Origin: Hymenoscyphus infarciens
Lineage: Eukaryota; Ascomycota; Leotiomycetes; Helotiales; Helotiaceae
DNA: 15,254 nt
Reading direction: 5' to 3'
Assembly: GCA_001414345.1 (NCBI GenBank)
Contig: LLCB01000633.1
Coordinates: forward strand, 1 to 15,254
In this document: piece by piece, positions 1-10,672 of the stretch
Layout: each line of letters starts with the position of its first letter
How positions within the stretch are numbered: position 1 is the first letter of the stretch
Notes under the pieces: model-generated
Database searches by the model: none
Told to the model about the DNA's origin: nothing
What the model saw: only the letters and a program-made list of their open reading frames with translations
Position numbers and translations under genes: made by a program

Positions 1-465
1 GATAACTTTTAGTCTATTATCTACTAAAAGTATATAAACTTTATTCTATTATATATTTAATATTTACTAAACTTATATATAAAAAGACTTTTAGTCTATT
101 ATCTACTAAAAGTAGATAGCTTTTACTCTATTATATATTAAAAGTAGATAGCTTTTAGTCTATTATCTACTAAAAGTAGATAACTTTTAGTCTATTATCT
201 ACTAAAAGTATATAAACTTTATTCTATTATATATTTAATATTTACTAACCTTATATATAAAAAGACTTTTAGTCTATTATCTACTAAAAGTAGATAGCTT
301 TTAGTCTATTATCTACTAAAAGTAGATAGCTTTTACTCTATTATATATTAAAAGTAGATAGCTTTTAGTCTATTATCTACTAAAAGTAGATAACTTTTAG
401 TCTATTATCTACTAAAAGTATATAAACTTTATTCTATTATATATTTAATATTTACTAAACTTATT
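1..465. repeat. Left satellite array: 32-bp dyad units in 178/210-bp higher-order copies
   Basis: The basic unit is 32 bp. It carries two 8-bp arms, CTTTTAGT and ACTAAAAG, that are reverse complements around a 9-base centre, so each unit can form a hairpin. Units are grouped with an 82-bp variant segment that holds the more diverged TATAAACTTTATTCTATTAT motif. The motif GATAACTTTTAG recurs at 1, 179 and 389, giving a first copy of 178 bp (82 plus 3 x 32) and a second of 210 bp (82 plus 4 x 32). The difference is exactly one 32-bp unit. The third copy breaks off near 465. The array continues beyond the left edge of the window. There is no CA, TG or CG step in it. It is non-coding and its function is unknown. 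Confidence 0.9.
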
Positions 466-959
466 AAGAATAGAGTTTAGAAAAGACGAGAGAGATAAAG
501 TAACACTCTCTTACTTAAGAGAACTATTTATTTTCAAGTTCTAGGCGTTTTCTTATATAAGAAACTAGTATAATTCTCTAATTAGGAAAAAGTTAAGCTT
601 TATTAATAACAGATTTACTACTTAAGTACTCCTTATCTCTTATTCTAAGCTAGATGGTTTCTAGGTATAAGTAAAGTTAAATAAATTTTCGTTTTTTTAT
701 ATAACTAAAGTAATTAGAAGGCTAAAACTCCTACTAAATACTAAAACCTAGATATATATACTTTAGTAGTAGCCTAAAGCTAACTCGGTTCCTTGTTTTA
801 ACCGTTAAATATAAATTCTTACTAAATAAGAAACCTATATTTTAGAACTACTTACTTTTAAGTAGCGGTTTTACGTATTTTAACGAAAACTAGAACCTAG
901 GCTTAAGAGCTTGTTTTTTTTTTAGTAAGATTATAATACCTAGGAAATAAAAAGAAAGA

Positions 960-1526
960 AGAACATCTCTTCTATCTTTTCTTAAATTAAGTAGAACCGT
1001 CTCTAAATTATTATATCACCTTCTTTAGATTTATAGGAAATGTTCTATATAAATATTATAGTAGTAGAGCTAAACTATTTATAAGGCTTCTCTTTATAAT
1101 TTAGATTACTCCTTTAAAGGTGTTTTTATTAGCCTTAAGCAAGAGCTTTTTTATAATAGCTAGTTATAAAATAATCCTATAATATTCTTAGTATCTTCTA
1201 ATCTTAAATCATTCTTAAGAGTAACTAGATAGATTAATCTATAATAAAAAAGCGCTAGTATTTTCCTTAGATAGATATAATAACCTAAGAAGCTTATAGA
1301 ACTAGTAATAGAGCCTATAGCTATATTATCTTAGACGTTAGAGAGAACTAGTAGGTAAAATAAAGGGTTAATAACAAGTTTTCCTAAACCTTTTTATAGC
1401 TATTATATTAGTTAATAGATACTTATAAAGTTTTTATTACCTTCTCCTCTATTCTATAACTCTCTCTTTACTCTCTAAACCTCTCCTTTATATTTAGCAC
1501 TTTAGTAGGTTTCTTACTAAGACCTT
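960..1526 (-). pseudogene. Weak coding relic, family unknown
   Basis: Reading the minus strand in one frame gives about 189 codons with some 19 stops (about one in ten) and four open runs of roughly 20 codons. The translation includes pieces such as KRFRKTC and LLKANKNTFKGVI. The stop density is not clearly below what such TA-rich DNA would give by chance, so the call rests on the run lengths and on the pyrimidine-rich plus strand, which implies a purine-rich sense strand. No motif or family was recognised. It could equally be non-coding. Confidence 0.25.
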
Positions 1527-1740
1527 AACCCCTTTTAAGAATATATCCTTATTCCTTATCTATAGCTCCTTCTCTATCTAGCGTTTATTCGCTATCGGAT
1601 TCAGTCCTTTTCTTACTTTTTACTTCTAAGTAATAAGGAGTAGTTAAGCGTTTAATAGTATTAAAATTATAAGAAATATTAAAAATGTTTAATAACCTAA
1701 TATAATAGTACTAACTAGTTTATATATAGTCTATATAAGA

Positions 1741-1759
1741 TAAATAAATAAATAAATAA
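1741..1759. repeat. AAAT microsatellite
   Basis: Just under five tandem copies of TAAA/AAAT. This is simple sequence, common in AT-rich DNA, and has no visible link to neighbouring features. Confidence 0.85.
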
Positions 1760-2041
1760 TGTTTTATAGTTAAGATAAAGAATCTATATAATTTAGTTAA
1801 GAAACACTTTTAAATATACACGCTTAAAATATTTCTAAGGTTTAAATAAGGGTTTTAGTAGATAGAAATTATCTATGATTTAGAAATGTAGTTTTCTAGC
1901 TATATAGCTTTAAAAACCTTATACGTAAAAGAAGTAAAACGAAAATAGTTATCTATTACTATAAAACCTATTTAGAGGTATCTATAAGAGAGTTAGTATA
2001 CTCTATAAAGACTTTGTATAACTAGTTTTATATAAAGGGTT

Positions 2042-2959
2042 ATTAAGAACTAGTTCCTAAGTATTCTTTTTTAAACCTATTATTAATAAAAGAGCTAAAT
2101 AGAAATATATAAGAGTATTACTAATACTAATCCTAAACTAAGGCTACCTTTTTTATAAAAGGAAGGCTACTAAAATCCTTACAAACCCTTTTACGCTATA
2201 ATAGTTATATATTACTATCCTAGGAGTCTTAAAGCTATAAGTTAGTTATAGAGTACTAATCTATTATTCTAGACTCGTTTACGTAGAATAACCTTTAAGC
2301 TTTTATTATCTAAGCTTTTAAATAAATATAATTATTAATCTTAGTCTAGTATAATTATATAAAGTCTAGTTAAAGTTATAATAAGGCTGATTCTCTAACT
2401 TAAAGTATATTATAAAGGTTTTTAATTTTTACTCTATTATACTATCTCTCCTTCTTAATAATATTATCCTAGTATATATATTAAATAATAAGTTTCTAGA
2501 TTAGTTAAGGTAGACGATATTATAATTTCTATATCATCTTTAACTAAGAGAATCCGTTAACTTCGAGTAATTCGGCGTATTACTTTCGAAAAGTATAATA
2601 CTATTCTACTAAACTATAGGTATATCGTTGTCCTAATTTAACCTCTAGCCTTATATACTAGCTATTAATAGAGGTATATAAAGTAGTATTTATATATAGA
2701 GTTTATAGAGAGCAGTTTTAGAGTTAAGCCTTATACTTAGGCATTCTAAAGAATAAAGGTACTAATTTAGATACTAGATTTAGTAGATAAGTATAATATA
2801 AGAAAAGAGGAAGGATTACTATTTATTATTTATTTTTTACTAAACCTTAGGTATTAGCTATAGATAAGATAACTAATAAGTTAAAAAGGCATATATATAT
2901 CTTTAGTTTAAAACCCTAGAATATCTAGAAAGGTAGTAAATTTTAACTACTAGTAACTA
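2042..2959 (+). pseudogene. Possible coding relic containing a V-D-D-I-I-I string
   Basis: One plus-strand frame (codons starting at 2042, 2510 and so on) runs about 300 codons, broken by TAA/TAG only. At 2510-2527 it reads Val-Asp-Asp-Ile-Ile-Ile, followed by a Ser-rich segment and a basic segment. In Ty3/gypsy reverse transcriptases an aromatic residue, then V/I/L-D-D-I, forms the catalytic strand. Here the residue before the valine is Lys, not Tyr or Phe, and I could not align the other reverse-transcriptase blocks upstream or downstream. A retroelement pol relic is therefore possible but unproven. The pieces further downstream (2640-2959) are crowded with stops. Confidence 0.25.
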
Positions 2960-2969
2960 GTAACTAGTA
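2947..2969. repeat. Short 7-bp tandem repeat
   Basis: About three copies of a 7-bp unit (CTAGTAA and its rotations, with TAACTAG at 2954-2960 and 2961-2967). This is minor simple sequence. Confidence 0.7.
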
Positions 2970-3638
2970 GGTAAGAGTAATAATAATTAAGTAAAAGGCT
3001 ATTTTTAAGACTCCTTAGGTAATAGTTAAAAAGTTTACCTTAGCTATATAGCTATAGATATTATATAACCTTAACTACTTTAATAAAACTACTACTTTTA
3101 ATACTTTTATACTCTCCTTTACTCTAAAACGCTGATTTTTCGTATCTCTTATTTTTATATCTACTTCTTTTATATCCCCTTATTAAACCTTCTATAACTT
3201 ATTTATTACCCCTTTTAGGTCCCTTAATATAGGTCGTTTCTAGTAAGTAGGTAGCTTAGCTATAAATAGGAGTAGGTTTTAACTAAAAGATACCTTTAAT
3301 AGGACTTAAAAGAGAATAAAGGGTTTACTAATCTTAAGTAATATATGTTTAATAAGTAATTTACTATTATAAGACTTATAAGAATATTTAAATTTTTTAA
3401 GAAACTTATAAGAAGAGCTAATTATAAACTACTTAAGAAAGGGTATTTTATAGTCTAAGAGTATATTAGAGAACTCTTAGTAGTATTAGAGAATAAAAAG
3501 AGTAATCTATAATAAATAAGTTAATAGTAACCTAGAGTTTTAAATCTTAGTTTTATACTTTTAGTTATGTTTTAAAGACACTCTTTATTACTTACTAGGC
3601 TATTATAATTAGAATAATAGTAAAGAGAGAGTCTAGAG
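2970..3638. other. Stretch without a recognisable gene
   Basis: No frame stands out from the TAA/TAG background. A pyrimidine-rich tract at about 3105-3240 on the plus strand gives a Leu/Tyr-rich apparent translation. Its composition alone explains that, so I do not call it coding. Confidence 0.4.
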
Positions 3639-4577
3639 GCAAATTCTCTAATTTCTAAGCTTCTTTTAATATAAACACCTCTTTCTTCTAGTAGCTATGA
3701 AATATATAACATACTATTATAGCCTAAGTTTTATTAATATATACCTATATATAAGAACGTTAAGATTAATTATTATAGAATATTAATAGCAGAGGAAGAT
3801 AGAGCTTAATACTACTATATTTAAATAGAAGGATTATACTAGACCTAGTTTAGATATATTAGATATAATTTAAAAGTAATATACTAACTATAGAAAGCGC
3901 CTAGAGGTTACTATTATAAGTATTCTTTTAAAAAGACTTTATATAACTTAGTCTCTAGACCTATTACTATCTTAGATAAAGAGCTAGGTATTAGTCGATT
4001 TAATAGTATTCTAGATAAGACTCTTCTAAAGAAAGATTCGTTCTACCACGTATTCTAGAAAGACCTTATAGCTAGAAGGTATACCTTTCTACTAGAAGCT
4101 ATATCTAAGATACTTAAGGTATTTATTACCTACTTTCTATTCTAATAGATAAGTAAAGAGGTTCTAGGTAAGGTTTATATATATAATAGTAGCAAGTAAT
4201 CCTTTAGTAGAAGTAGCGAGCTATTAATTATAGTAAGATATAGTAGATATAGAAGAAGGGTTAAAGAGCTAGAAGAGTTATACTATAAAGAGTTAGGTTA
4301 TAAGGTAGTAGTGAGTAGAGATAGAGCTAGGAGTATATAAGGTAATGTTATAGAATAGGCTTCTTATTAAAAGGTATATTCACTATAGTACTACTATATA
4401 AAAAAGGTATATTAGCCTATTAAGGTATAAGAGTATTATTTATTAGAAGAAACTACTAGATTCTAGGTTATCTAATAAGCTATATAAGAGTTCTTATTAA
4501 TATATAGATATCTAAGTTAGACTCTAGAAATTACTTTATAATATATCTAAACTCTACTACTTAAACCCCCTCTATAG
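3639..4577 (+). pseudogene. RIP-broken coding relic, basic and coiled-coil-like protein of unknown family
   Basis: One plus-strand frame, with codons starting at multiples of three, can be followed for about 313 codons without a frame change. Stops are only TAA/TAG and are scarce in the middle: 3894-4055 is open for 54 codons and 4200-4337 for 46. The translation contains ILDKELGISRFNSILDKTLL near 3969 and, from about 4230, a strongly charged, helix-forming stretch with RRRVKELEELYYKELG and VVVSRDRARS. Stops thicken after 4338, at positions where Gln or Trp codons could have stood. I see no ATG that could be its start. The charged C-terminal part would suit a DNA- or RNA-binding or oligomerising element protein, but that is inference. 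No known domain was recognised. Confidence 0.5.
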
Positions 4578-4934
4578 TAAAAACTTCTAATACTAGCTTC
4601 TTAAAAATACTAAAATATACTATCTAAAACAATTCTATAGAATTAGATATATCTAAAGAAGGTAATTATAATTAATTTAAAGAGGAAAATTAATATTTAA
4701 GAAAAGGTAAATAAATTATTTATCTTCTTTTCTTTTTTAATACTATAGTTATTATTAGATATAAAATAGTAGTTACTATCCTAGACTTTAACTATACTAT
4801 TATTAACTCTTAAGATATTATAAAGAACGAAGCTTTTTAGAAAAGAGAGAATATATCTTACTTAGGTTAAGGTTATTACTATTAATAATACTAGGTAAAT
4901 ATAGACGTTATAAGAAGCTACTAATAGAGGTATA
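4578..4934. other. Stretch without a recognisable gene
   Basis: The stretch lies between a plus-strand relic ending at 4577 and a minus-strand relic ending at 4935. I see no frame, repeat or structured element in it beyond the general TA-rich background. Confidence 0.4.
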
Positions 4935-5828
4935 TTATTATCTCTTAGTTTTCTTTCTTTCTATCTTCTTAGCTTACTAGGTTAGTATTTCTATATTATA
5001 AGTTAATAGGAAATCTACTAAGTAGAGATAACCTTACTTTATTAATTTAGGTTTACTTTAGGGTTTAGTATTACTATATACTTTAGAAGTTAAGCTTTTT
5101 TAGGAACTTAGTTTTATATAATTTAAAGAGAATAGATAATATAAAGTAGTTTATTTAGATACTTACTTAGAATTTACTTAGAATACTAGCTTATAGTCTT
5201 ATTTATACTTTTTAAGCTTTCTAGGCTAAGGATTTTCTTTCTTAACTAGATAGGAGTATATTTACCTTAAGAATACTATACTATAAATTATACCTTATTA
5301 CTACTAATACTATCTAAGCACTATCTAGAACCTCTAGTTATCTCCTATTAAATATAAATAATATTACTAGGCTTTTTATTTTAATATTAACCTCTCTTAT
5401 AACTTCTAATTATAGTCTTAAAAATAACCTAAGTTTAATAATAGAACTATATCATTAATTTAAATAACCTCTTACTACGCCTTAATTATTACTTAAATAT
5501 ATTAATATTAATTAAAGTAAGCTCTTAATCTCCTTTAATTATAAGTAGTATATAACCTCTTATTTTAATTTACCTTACTTTTAAAAACACATCTATATTA
5601 ATTTAAATCTAGATCTTAATCTCTCTTAAGTACACCTCTTTCTATATAATATCCTAATTTTAACTTACTATAACTATTACTTCTAAAACTATAATAGTAT
5701 TAATTAGTATCTAGATTATACTTATTAGTATATAACTCTTCTTTTTAATTCTAAACTTATAATAATTTAAACTATACCTAAGTTATCTAGTGTTTTTATA
5801 ATACTAATTCTAAAACTACATTTTTATT
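4935..5828 (-). pseudogene. Probable minus-strand coding relic, Gln-rich, family unknown
   Basis: A single minus-strand frame spans about 298 codons. It has many TAA/TAG stops, often paired, as would follow from a Gln-rich protein after C-to-T change. The longest open run, about 28 codons near 5600-5690, includes SYSKLKLGYYIERGVLKRD. The 3' part includes YLYLVDFLLTYNIEILT and a Lys-rich end. The sense strand is purine-rich throughout, which supports coding on the minus strand. The high stop count means that a chance frame cannot be excluded. No family was recognised. Confidence 0.33.
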
Positions 5829-6295
5829 AACTCTATTCTAACCTCCTTTAAATATAATTTAATCTCTTAATTTAAGAATCTTCGTTATATTCTTAACTTT
5901 TAAAAGCTATATTAAAGCTAACTCCTAGTTTTACTTAGCTTTTACCTTTAGTCCTTACTTTATAGCTAGTTTATTTTTTAGTTTCTAAAATCCTCTCTAC
6001 TTATATAAGTTAGTTAAAGCCTTTCTCTCTTTACTTAATAGTACCTATTCTTATCTAACTCTATATTTATAACTTACTACTTAACTCTAGTTATTTTAAT
6101 ATACCTCTTCCTATAATACGAAACTAGTTAGGCTTTTTTAAGGAAAAAGACCGACTAAAGCTTAGTTAGCTTTATAAAACCAGAAACCGAGATAGTACTC
6201 TATTAAGCTATACTTCTTTAAGTAAAATTATAAGACTAAGTATATATACCTTTAAAATAGTTAAATCTAATTAATAGACTCTTCTTATTAGCTAA
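5829..6295. other. Stretch without a recognisable gene
   Basis: The plus strand is pyrimidine-rich up to about 6110. The minus-strand relic below it may therefore begin further upstream, but I could not follow its frame past 5828. From 6112 to 6190 a slightly less mutated patch keeps several CG or CA steps (ACGAAACTAG, GACCGAC, AACCAGAAACCGAG). Confidence 0.4.
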
Positions 6296-7509
6296 GAAAA
6301 TAACAATAAAGCTAAAGAATATATTAATAAGCTCTATATAAATAATAAAATACTTAGAATAATATTTAAAAGAGAACTTATATTAGGAAGTTCTAATAGC
6401 CTTAACCTTAGAAACGATAGTAGTTTAAAGTAAAGTAATATATTTTTAATAATAGCTAAGCTATATTATAAACTAATAAAAGAATTACTAGTAGAAATAG
6501 ACATAACTCTTTTATAAGACACTAGCCCTTCTGTCTAATCTCAGCCTACTAGCCTCTTATAAGACGCTAGCCTATCTTAGCTATCTAGTAGTATTATATC
6601 CTACTCTTTAAAAAAGACAAAACCCCTAAAGAGATTAATTATATAGACCTAGTTAGAAGAAGAATATTAAAAAGTAGTAGTAGTATTAAAAAAGAAAGGA
6701 AATAAAAATGCCGAGGTTCGTAGCTAGCTAATAACTTACTCTTTATTAAATCTAACTAATATAAGAGACTAAGTTATATTCTACCTATTAGATAAATAAG
6801 TATCTATTAAGAATAATAGCTAAGAGAACATATCTTATACCTTCTTCTAAACATTTATTATAAGATTTCTTTCTATATATCTTACTCTTAAGAGTTTAAT
6901 AAGTAAGTATTTTAATATTAAGAGAGGTTTAAGTACTAATTATCTAATACTCTCTAACTATAATATAGATATATCTATTAAAGAAGATAGATATATTAAG
7001 AAGTTAATAAAAGATACTAACTCTAAGTACTCTTTTAAACTTAAGTTAAGTATTAATATAGAAATTAAAAGAGTAAAAGAAGAAGATTAGAAGAGGGTAG
7101 ACATATCTCTATCTACTTTTAGTTAGGTCTTACTCTAAATAATAGGCTTAGTAGATAGAGACCTCTATAAAAGTAAGAGCTTATAGAAGTAGGCCTAACC
7201 TAATCCTATTATCTTATTATTTAAAATCTATACTAATAGAGATATAAAAAGTAGTATATATTCTATACTAGAATAAAGGTGTCTATATTCTACGCTTAGA
7301 TAATACCTAAGTATTATTATTTCTTAGAAACCGGAGTAGAAGATTCTAACCCCTTTCTTAAGGTATTATAAGGGTATGTATTTAATTTTACTAACCTAAC
7401 TAGTTATAAAGATCTTCTTAAAGAACTCTTAGGTATTATACTTAAGCTAGAAGCTAACCTAAGACTAGATAGTAAGGGAGGAAAGAGTAAAGGTAAGGCT
7501 AAGAACTAA
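6296..7509 (+). pseudogene. Best-preserved plus-strand coding relic, about 400 codons, one frame change
   Basis: From 6296 to about 7273 one frame has about one stop in 19 codons through 7087, well below the surroundings, with open runs at 6296-6430 (45 codons), 6434-6514 (27) and 6851-7087 (79). At about 7274-7300 the coding signal moves to the next frame and continues to paired stops at 7507-7512, with a 45-codon open run at 7372-7506. RIP makes only transitions, so the shift needs an indel, a sequencing or assembly error, or a spliced-out piece. The order is a Lys/Asn-rich N-terminal part, a Ser/Gln/Pro-rich segment with a repeated LLxDxS motif (6509-6572), a long Ile/Lys-rich middle, and a basic tail ending SKGGKSKGKAKN. 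The tail suggests nucleic-acid binding. No family was recognised, and no start codon survives. Confidence 0.55.
6511..6572. repeat. In-frame 45-bp spaced duplication
   Basis: A 17-bp element TTATAAGACRCTAGCC (first base T or C) occurs at 6511-6527 and again at 6556-6572. The offset is 45 bp, exactly 15 codons. It encodes a repeated Leu-Leu-(stop, former Gln?)-Asp-Thr/Ala-Ser in the plus-strand relic. The region between keeps CAC, CTG and CAG steps, so it is less mutated than its surroundings. Confidence 0.7.
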
Positions 7510-7552
7510 TAGATATAACCGAGAACTATACTTAAACACCTTCGCTTAATTC

Positions 7553-10500
7553 TTATTTCTTATATACTATATACTTAAGGTTTTCTTCTTTTATTAGATT
7601 AATACTCTTTTTTACCTTCTTCTCTATATATATAGCTAGTTTAAAGTATAGTAAAGCTTATTTTCCTTCTATAGATTTCTTTAACTTAGTAAAGGAAAGA
7701 TTATAAATTATAGATAAAGGTATATATACTATTCTTTCTTATTTCTCTAGAAATTAATAGGGTTTTTTTATTTTTTATAGTTAAACCTAGTAGTATACTA
7801 GTTCTAGCTCTTAATAAAATAAATAAATATAATTATTTACTCTTCTCTATCTTCCTCTTTAGTTAAATCCTCTAACTAGTTTAAATACTATTTAATATAG
7901 TTATTATTTATATTAGAGCTTTTAGATATATCTAAATCGCTTTCTCTATCTTCTACTAACTAAGAGAAGAAAAGGTATACCTTATCTAGAATAACTATTC
8001 TAAACTTAGTATATTACTTTAGCTAGTAGTTCTACTAAGAGCTTATTATTTAGACTTAAAAATAAATCTTAATCTCTTAATTCCCTCTTACTCTAAATTA
8101 AGGATTCCTCTATATATACTTACTATAACATTTTATTAAGAATTAAACTCTAATACTATATATTATCTATTAGTACTAAATTTATCTAGGCTAAGAGAAT
8201 TACTAAGGTATTAAGACACTAGGTAGCTACTCTCTTCTATTCATGTCTTAGAATCTTAATTTCTTTATATACTCTTTATAGTTACTAAAGAGTATTAATT
8301 CTATTAAGTACCTAAATATTTAAAACAAAACTAAGAGTATTAATAAAACTTCTCTTAATATCTAAGCCTAAAGCTTATACTATTTCATATATCTATAATA
8401 CTCTATTAGACTTATCTTCTAGTATTATAGAGTTAAAGGTTTAAAGTAAAATCATTTTAGGTTATAAAATATTAGAAGAAAGCTTATTAATAAGTTTATT
8501 AATCCTCTTTATTCTTAAATATATTTTTAATATACTTTTAAAAAGTATTCTAGTATAAGTACTAGCTTTCTTTATTCCTTTTATATTAAAATAATTTTAG
8601 ATATTCCTCTACTACTATACTTATACTATAGCTTTATAATAAAAGAGTATAAACTACTTAGTAATTTAGTCTTATATCTAAGCTATCTAATATTAATTAA
8701 TAATATTACTACTAGTCGTCTACTCTCTATATACTATATTATTCTTCTTTAACTTATTCTTATATAACTAAGTTATTTACTTAGTAATTCCTATTACTAA
8801 TAGCCTCCCTCTTAAGTCTTATAGCTTTATAGACTTTCTCTAATTAGAGCGATTTATAGAAATAGAAACCTCTTTTATAAGAGCTACTATATTATCTAAA
8901 ACCTATAATTTTTATATATATTATAGAGTCTTACATTCTTATTAAAGATATTAATAGAGATACTCTAAAAGTTACTTTATATTAGCTAGTTTATTCTTTA
9001 TTAACTATTCTTTCTACTAAGTAGTATATTTAATAAGTTTAAAGAAGATTTTACTTTTATCTAAGCTACTAATTTCCTCCTTTTTAGCTAAGTATAAACA
9101 AGTTTTCTTAATTACTAGTTTAGAGTTTAAGATAAGAGTTCTTATTTATTAATAGTATTTAAATAGTATAGTTTCTAAGGCCTAGTATTATAGTATTCCT
9201 TAAAAGAGAGTCTAAGTATTTAAAATAGACTCTTAGTATATAGCTAAAGTTATTCTTAAAAATAATATAAGGTATACTTTTAATAACTAATCTCGCTTAA
9301 CGCCCTCGCTATCTCTAAGGCTAAGGAAAGGTATCTAGTATAGCCTCTATTTTAATTAATAAGCTAAGGTATATAAGTATTAGTAGAAAACATTCATAGT
9401 ATATTATACTTACTTTAATAAATCTAAGTATTCTCTTAAAAGATATAGTCTAAATTTATAAGTAATATTATACTAAAGGATAACATAGGAAAGAGGCAGT
9501 AATAAGTTAAAAATCAATCTAAAAAGGTATATTATACTACTAAATCTCTCTTCTTAGTAAAGATTCATAAGATATAATATAGTACTATAGCAATATACTA
9601 TATTTATAAGACTCGTCTAATCTAAACCTCTAAATTTGCTTAAGCTTTTCTTATTAGATATAACTACTTAAAAGCAATGTAGATAAGCGTCTACTAAATC
9701 GTCCTAGGATATAAGTAGATAGTTATTTAGAGGATCTTTTATAAATAACTTTAATATTATTTATTATTATAAAGTTTAAAACTCTACCCCTTATTTACGT
9801 TTATATTAGAAGTTACTATCTTAATACTAATTATATAGGTTCTTTATACTAAATTCTTCCTCGCTACTATAATAAAAGTATACTAGATAAATATCCTCTA
9901 AAAAACCTTCTACTATCTAACTAAGAGATTTTTATAAAAGTAGAATAACACTTAGGTCTTAATCTAATAGATTATTATATACTCTATAAGCCTTAATCTA
10001 ATTAAAATAAGTATACTTAAATAACTTTTTAAGGTCTAGTATTTAATAAAGGCCTCTTATTTTATAAAGTTCTTAAATACTATATATAAAGACGTATTTA
10101 CTTATAGGTCTATATATAAGCATTTCTATAGATAATCTCTAAGTTAGTATTACTAGTTTAAGGAAATAGAGTTATAGTAAGTTATCTAAGGAAATATAGT
10201 TTAGTTATAAATAAGGAGAACTTAGAGAGCACCTACTATAAAAAAGTTAAAGAAGTAGTATATAAAAGCTAACCTTAGGATTTTAAAGCATTATAGAGAA
10301 AAACTTATATTTAATTATTATAGCTAACCTAGCTTATCTATAAGTATAATATATAATACTACGTTTCTTAGTATCTTAATTTAGAGATTAGTAACTAGTT
10401 TAAAAAGTACTATAGAATCCTCTTACTAGATATTATAATATATATAATAATCTAGCTACGTTTAGAGTATTTTTTAGTAGTATATATTATTCTCTTATTA

Positions 10501-10672
10501 TATAAAGCTTACTTTAAAGTTAAAAACGCTCGTTCCTAGCTTTCGTCTCTAGCTTTCCTATTATCGATGTTTTTATAAGTCGGTTTTAGTATAGGTTCTT
10601 AAATAGTAAACTTATTCTACTACTTATTTAAAATATTCTTATACTTATTCTTATCTAAGTTATTATTTAATT
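7553..10672 (-). pseudogene. Long minus-strand coding relic, about 1,040 codons in one frame
   Basis: One minus-strand frame (lowest base of each codon at 2 mod 3) can be read from about 10672 down to a stop at 7553-7555 with no frame change. Stops are TAA/TAG and cluster in what would be Gln-rich parts. Between the clusters lie open runs at 9020-9145 (42 codons), 8465-8596 (44) and 7556-7657 (34). From 9760 to 9419 there are only about five stops in 115 codons. Visible pieces include DDLVDAYLHCF (near 9700), FLSLRDSEGVKRD (near 9310-9340) and a Lys-rich C-terminal LAIYIEKKVKKSINLIKEEN. An ATG at 9397 lies in frame but well inside the relic. The size would suit a transposon polyprotein or helicase-like protein, but I recognised no catalytic motif. 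The part above about 10290 and the part at 7700-7990 are weaker, and other frames compete there. Confidence 0.42.
9287..9330. other. Patch with retained CpG steps
   Basis: The 44 bases keep four CpG dinucleotides (TCGC, ACGC, TCGC and neighbours) in a window where CpG is otherwise rare. On the minus strand they fall in the SLRDSEGVKRD part of the long relic. Residual CpG suggests this part was mutated less or is younger. Confidence 0.5.

Larger units (their letters stand above)
466..2041. other. Stretch without a recognisable gene
   Basis: I see no intact reading frame here. The stretch holds a run of ten T at 914-923, a short AAAT microsatellite at 1741-1759 and a weak minus-strand coding relic at 960-1526. 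The first bases after the left array (466-540) contain a purine-rich AAAGACGAGAGAGATAAAG tract that belongs to no repeat copy in the window. Confidence 0.5.

Noticed and set aside
2510..2527. V-D-D-I-I-I string as proof of a Ty3/gypsy reverse transcriptase
   Set aside because: The residue before V is Lys rather than aromatic, and no other reverse-transcriptase block could be lined up in frame. In TA-rich DNA, Ile and Asp codons are common by chance. Kept only as a weak hint.
3105..3240. Leu/Tyr-rich plus-strand translation resembling membrane segments
   Set aside because: The tract is simply pyrimidine-rich (CTT, TTA, TAT). The apparent hydrophobic protein follows from composition, and no longer frame supports it.
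7274..7300. Intron explaining the frame change in the plus-strand relic
   Set aside because: The only GT...AG pair at the switch (about 7280-7299) would be about 20 bases, too short for a fungal intron, and no branch-point sequence is visible.
9395..9397. Minus-strand ATG as the start of a gene
   Set aside because: The same frame continues upstream with few stops for several hundred bases, so this ATG is internal, and stops follow within a few codons.
9963..10540. Plus-strand frame reading as a protein if stops are ignored
   Set aside because: It has about one stop in eight codons, more than background, whereas the minus-strand phase in the same place has fewer stops and longer runs.
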